DNA from: WHSW01 sp963781265 | GTDB lineage: Bacteria > Actinomycetota > Thermoleophilia > Solirubrobacterales > 70-9 | Assembly: GCA_963781265.1 (NCBI GenBank) | Contig: CAWAFH010000013.1 | Location: forward strand, 56,719-120,718 | Direction: 5' to 3' | Length of the DNA stretch: 64,000 nucleotides | Part shown: positions 61,288-64,000 of the stretch, in pieces | Layout of the letters: each line of letters begins with the position of its first letter | Numbering within the stretch: position 1 is the first letter of the stretch | Made by a program: the position numbers and the translations under genes | The notes under the pieces: model-generated | Told to the model about the DNA's origin: nothing | Databases searched by the model: none | What the model saw: only the letters and a program-made list of their open reading frames with translations

Positions 61288-62261
61288 GCGGCGGGCCTTT
61301 CGTTGAGGGACTGGGTGAGTGCGGCGGCGGTCGCCAGGTCCAGATGGCGGATCAGGAACTCGGTCTGGTCGCGGACGGCGTGCTCGAACGGCTCGCCGAG
61401 GTAGATGTCGAAGTGGCCGACCGGATAGCGCTTGACCTCGCCGCGCGGCGCGGTCGCCGCGTAGCGCAGCGCGGTCTCGGCCGGAGCGACGGCGTCCTTA
61501 TCGCAGACGCAGAACAGGATCGGCGCGCTCAGCTTGCGAGCCGAACGCCCCGGTCGGTAGAGCCCGACGTGGTTGATGAACCGAGCCGACACTCCGTTCT
61601 CGAACTGAACGCCCGGCGGGATCAGGGCCCGATAGCCGGGCTCCGAGTCCGGCGAGGTCATCAACGCCGCCGACCCGTGCGGGCCCACGAGCGGGATCAG
61701 GACCGGGGGCTTGTTGCGCACCCGCGCCAACTCGTCGCGAAGCGCCGGCACGATCGCGCGGGCGAGGCTGCGCGGGCTGGCGGCGCGGACGCCCGCAAGA
61801 CCGTCGGTGAAGGGGCACTGGCTGACGACCGCGGCGACGGCGCCGTCGCGGGCGGCGGCCTCGATCACGTGACCGCCTCCGAACGAGGTGCCCCACAGCG
61901 CGATCCGCTCGTCGTCGATCCCGTCGAGGCCACGCGCGTAGGCGAGCGCCGCCGCCCAGTCGGCGAGCTGGCGTTCGATGTCGAGCAGCTGGCGGGGCTC
62001 GCCACCGCTGTCGCCGAAGTGCCGGTGGGTGAAGGCGAGCGCGGCGATCCCCGCGTCCGCGAAGCGGCGCGCGTACGGCTCGAGCCCGAACTCCCGGGTC
62101 GCGCCGAGGCCGTGGCCGAGGATCACGAGCGGCGGCCGTTCGGTGTCGGGCATGAACAGCCAGCCCCGGCACTCGTCGCCGGCCGAGGAGAAGGCGACGT
62201 CGAGTCGTGTGCGTGGTCCAGAGTCCACGAAATGGCGGCCGCGCCGGGTCATTGCCGTCAA
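61284..62261 (-). CDS. alpha/beta hydrolase (dienelactone hydrolase/X-Pro peptidase-like)
   Basis: 325 residues. VILGHGLGATREFGLEPYAR, HFGDSGGEPRQLLDIERQLA, nucleophile LWGTSFGGGHVIEAAARDG (near 121), Asp in CVCDKDAVAPAE and His in PVGHFDIYLG. Similar to acetyl-xylan/dienelactone esterases acting on small esters. Second gene of the operon; start overlaps the SDR stop by ATGA. Confidence 0.88.
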   Translation of the reverse strand: MTAMTRRGRHFVDSGPRTRLDVAFSSAGDECRGWLFMPDTERPPLVILGHGLGATREFGLEPYARRFADAGIAALAFTHRHFGDSGGEPRQLLDIERQLADWAAALAYARGLDGIDDERIALWGTSFGGGHVIEAAARDGAVAAVVSQCPFTDGLAGVRAASPRSLARAIVPALRDELARVRNKPPVLIPLVGPHGSAALMTSPDSEPGYRALIPPGVQFENGVSARFINHVGLYRPGRSARKLSAPILFCVCDKDAVAPAETALRYAATAPRGEVKRYPVGHFDIYLGEPFEHAVRDQTEFLIRHLDLATAAALTQSLNERPAA

Positions 62262-63112
62262 GCTCCGAGGAAGGCTTCCTCAGTGGCCTTCACCGGATCG
62301 TTGAGTTGGTTGATCTTGCGGATCTGCTTGTCGAACAAGGTCGAGGGCGCGAAGCGGCGTAGCTTGCTCACGCGGCGCGCGAGCGGCCCGGCCGGGTATC
62401 GGAGCTTCGGGCGCGAGTCGGTGGCCGCGGCGACGATGACCTTGCCGACGACCGACGGCTCGTCGCCGTCCTTGATCGCTTCGGCTATCAGTCCGTCGAA
62501 CACCTGACGGCGTCGCGCGTAGACCGCAAGGGGTTGATCGGCGGGGATGGAGTTCGCGTCGAACGAGGTCCTTGTGTAGGCGGGCTCGACCAGAAGCACC
62601 CGGACCCCGTGCTCTCGTACCTCGTGGTCCAGTGACTCCGAGTACCCCTCCATGGCGTGCTTGGTCGCCGCATAAAGCGCGCCGAACGGCGCCGGGACCA
62701 AGCCGAGCACGGAGCTGAGGTTGATGATGCGGCCGCTGCCCTGCTTCCGCATCTGCGGCAGCACGGCACGAGCCATGCGGATCGAGCCGAAGAGATTGGT
62801 GTCGAACAAAGCCCGAGCCTGCTCGATCGAGCTCTCCTCCGCCGCGCCGGCGACGCCGAGGCCCGCGTTGTTGACCAGCACGTCGATACGGCCGGACCGG
62901 CCGAGCACCTCGCGCACCGCGCCGGCGACCGACTGATCGTCGGTTACGTCGAGCGGCAGGAACACCACCCCGTCCCGATCTTCCCCCGCAACCGCACGGC
63001 GGCTCGTCCCGTACACGATGAAGCCCGCGGCAAGTAGCTCGTGCGCAGCCGCCCCACCGATTCCCGACGACGCTCCCGTCACCAGCGCCACCCGCTCTGT
63101 CTCGACCGCCAT
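62258..63112 (-). CDS. short-chain dehydrogenase/reductase
   Basis: 284 residues. TGASSGIGGAAAHELLAAGF, LVNNAGLGVAG, INLSSVLGLV and catalytic YAATK (near 155) are present, a classical SDR with basic residues in TSRRAV favouring NADPH. ATG 63112 preferred because AAGGAG lies six bases upstream, with a GTG 6 bases earlier being too near that site. First gene of the five-gene operon controlled by the divergent TetR. Confidence 0.92.
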   Translation of the reverse strand: MAVETERVALVTGASSGIGGAAAHELLAAGFIVYGTSRRAVAGEDRDGVVFLPLDVTDDQSVAGAVREVLGRSGRIDVLVNNAGLGVAGAAEESSIEQARALFDTNLFGSIRMARAVLPQMRKQGSGRIINLSSVLGLVPAPFGALYAATKHAMEGYSESLDHEVREHGVRVLLVEPAYTRTSFDANSIPADQPLAVYARRRQVFDGLIAEAIKDGDEPSVVGKVIVAAATDSRPKLRYPAGPLARRVSKLRRFAPSTLFDKQIRKINQLNDPVKATEEAFLGA

Positions 63113-63138
63113 GATCACTCCTTCGCTCCTCCTTTAAA

Positions 63139-63174
63139 TTACGATCGTAAGGCTATAGTACGATCATCATACTA
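63139..63174. promoter_or_regulatory. TetR operator pair
   Basis: TTACGATCGTAA at 63139-63150 is a perfect 12-base palindrome. TAGTACGATCATCATACTA at 63156-63174 is a second, imperfect dyad sharing TACGATC. They lie in the 114-base gap between the divergent SDR operon and TetR gene and overlap the likely -10 regions (TATAGT at 63154). Confidence 0.7.
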
Positions 63175-63226
63175 AGGCGTGACAAAGGTCACACAGGCGC
63201 GCGAGCAATTCCGAAGGAGGTACGCC

Positions 63227-63808
63227 ATGCGCTACGGCAAGGACCACAAGCAGGCGACGCGGCGACGAATCCTCGAAGCCGCCGGGCGCCGGTTCAAGCA
63301 GGACGGCATCGACGGCTCAGGCGTGGCGACCGTGATGTCCGACGCCGGCCTCACGAACGGCGCCTTCTATGCGCATTTCGAGTCGAAGGAGGATCTCGTC
63401 GCGAACGTCCTCGCCGATCAGCTGCGCAGCCAGCGCAAGAGCTTCGACGAGCAGCCCTCTGACCGAGCGGGACTCGAAGCCTTCGTCCGCTCATACCTGT
63501 CCCCGGAGCACCGCGACCAATTCGCGGACGGCTGCCCGTCGGCCGCCCTGCTCGACGAAATCGCTCGGCGCCCCACCGACACCAAGGATGTCTTCACCGA
63601 CGAGGTGATGGGCGTCGTCGACGACATCGCGTTGCGCCTCGACCCGACGGATGTCGACGCGGCTCGAGCGGACGCGCTCACGATCTTCGGATTGATGGTC
63701 GGGACCCTGCAGCTCGCCCGGGCGCTAACGGACCGCCAGCTGTCCGATCAGCTCCTCGCGCGGGGTGAAGAGACGGCGTTGAAGTTGCTCGACGAGTTCG
63801 GTGGTTAG
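63227..63808 (+). CDS. TetR-family transcriptional regulator
   Basis: 193 residues from ATG behind AAGGAGG. N-terminal HTH: ATRRRILEAAGRRFKQDGID, GVATVMSDAGLTNGAFYAHF, ESKEDLVANVLADQLR (about 9-60), as in NemR/AcrR-like repressors. The C-terminal ligand domain has GCPSAALLDEIAR (a Cys that could sense electrophiles as in NemR). Probably represses the divergent operon. Downstream 63809-63980 has no gene. Confidence 0.92.
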   Translation: MRYGKDHKQATRRRILEAAGRRFKQDGIDGSGVATVMSDAGLTNGAFYAHFESKEDLVANVLADQLRSQRKSFDEQPSDRAGLEAFVRSYLSPEHRDQFADGCPSAALLDEIARRPTDTKDVFTDEVMGVVDDIALRLDPTDVDAARADALTIFGLMVGTLQLARALTDRQLSDQLLARGEETALKLLDEFGG

Positions 63809-63980
63809 TGGCGTGAGCCTGGGCGGCCACGTCGAGGTCGCGCTCGATCCGGCCGCCGACTGCGCCAGGGTCCCATTCGAAGGCCCAATCTGCACGTAAC
63901 TCAGCGGAACTCCACGGCACTCCACACGCCTGGGGAGGCGTGCGCGGCACCCGACGACACCCGTATTCACGGGTAGCGCA

Positions 63981-64000
63981 CGGCTGGGGGCCGAGCGATC
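63981..64000 (+). repeat. second copy of att-like core, cut by window end
   Basis: CGGCTGGGGGCCGAGCGATC matches 54485-54504 in 18 of 20 bases. What follows is outside the window; if the copy extends into a tRNA T-arm it would confirm an island boundary. Confidence 0.5.

Overview
The window is high-GC, gene-dense actinobacterial DNA. Gene content and protein style point to class Thermoleophilia (order Solirubrobacterales or a relative). Supporting traits are abundant GTG starts, many 4-base ATGA/GTGA gene overlaps, a type III glutamine synthetase, SARP/AfsR and LuxR-type regulators, and a crenellated GC-rich codon pattern. The taxonomic placement is inference; there is no rRNA in the window.

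1-36 kb reads as ordinary chromosome. It opens with an ABC1/UbiB kinase cut by the window edge, a NERD-domain protein and a zinc-ribbon protein, followed by a nitrogen-assimilation block: type III glutamine synthetase, a DEAD-box RNA helicase, and gltB-gltD. Next come an ECF sigma/anti-sigma pair divergent from a cupredoxin lipoprotein, an amidase, a PaaG-like hydratase/isomerase, and a five-gene daunorubicin-resistance-like cluster (MarR regulator, DrrA-type ATPase, two ABC-2 permeases, UvrA-like DrrC-type protein) with a clear MarR operator. After that lie a molybdopterin oxidoreductase, a secreted glycosidase, Ppx/GppA, a frameshifted methyltransferase, an SDR/MBL/asparaginase group, a glycosyltransferase and an initiator tRNA-Met with its own terminator.

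36-54.7 kb is accessory. It begins just after the initiator tRNA. It holds single-gene acquisitions (DUF2855, a hydrolase-LuxR fusion, an MFS exporter, a secreted nuclease), a tandem array of six SnoaL-like genes or gene remnants with repeated spacers, an IS30-family element, an IS110-family remnant, a family of palindromic repeats whose core is flipped between copies, a NarL-type two-component system beside a His-rich secreted peptide, a long HPF ribosome-hibernation factor, and an M20 peptidase/DUF1611/flavin reductase operon. The block ends in a stretch holding two tRNA 3'-half fragments.

54.7-64 kb holds a SARP/AfsR-type activator with likely SARP direct repeats in front of a secreted protein, and a tightly coupled five-gene catabolic operon (SDR, two alpha/beta hydrolases, crotonase, zinc-free ADH) divergent from a TetR regulator with palindromic operators. 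The last 20 bases repeat a sequence at 54.49 kb that sits beside a tRNA 3' end, so this block may itself be an integrated island.

The most unusual signals are the flipped-core palindrome family (45.9-51.2 kb), the SnoaL array with its repeated spacers and an inserted repeat-flanked cassette (41.5-44.6 kb), a palindrome that appears to have become the C-terminal tail of a hydrolase (3.86 kb), and a shared structured 5' leader in front of the zinc-ribbon gene and the DEAD-box helicase.
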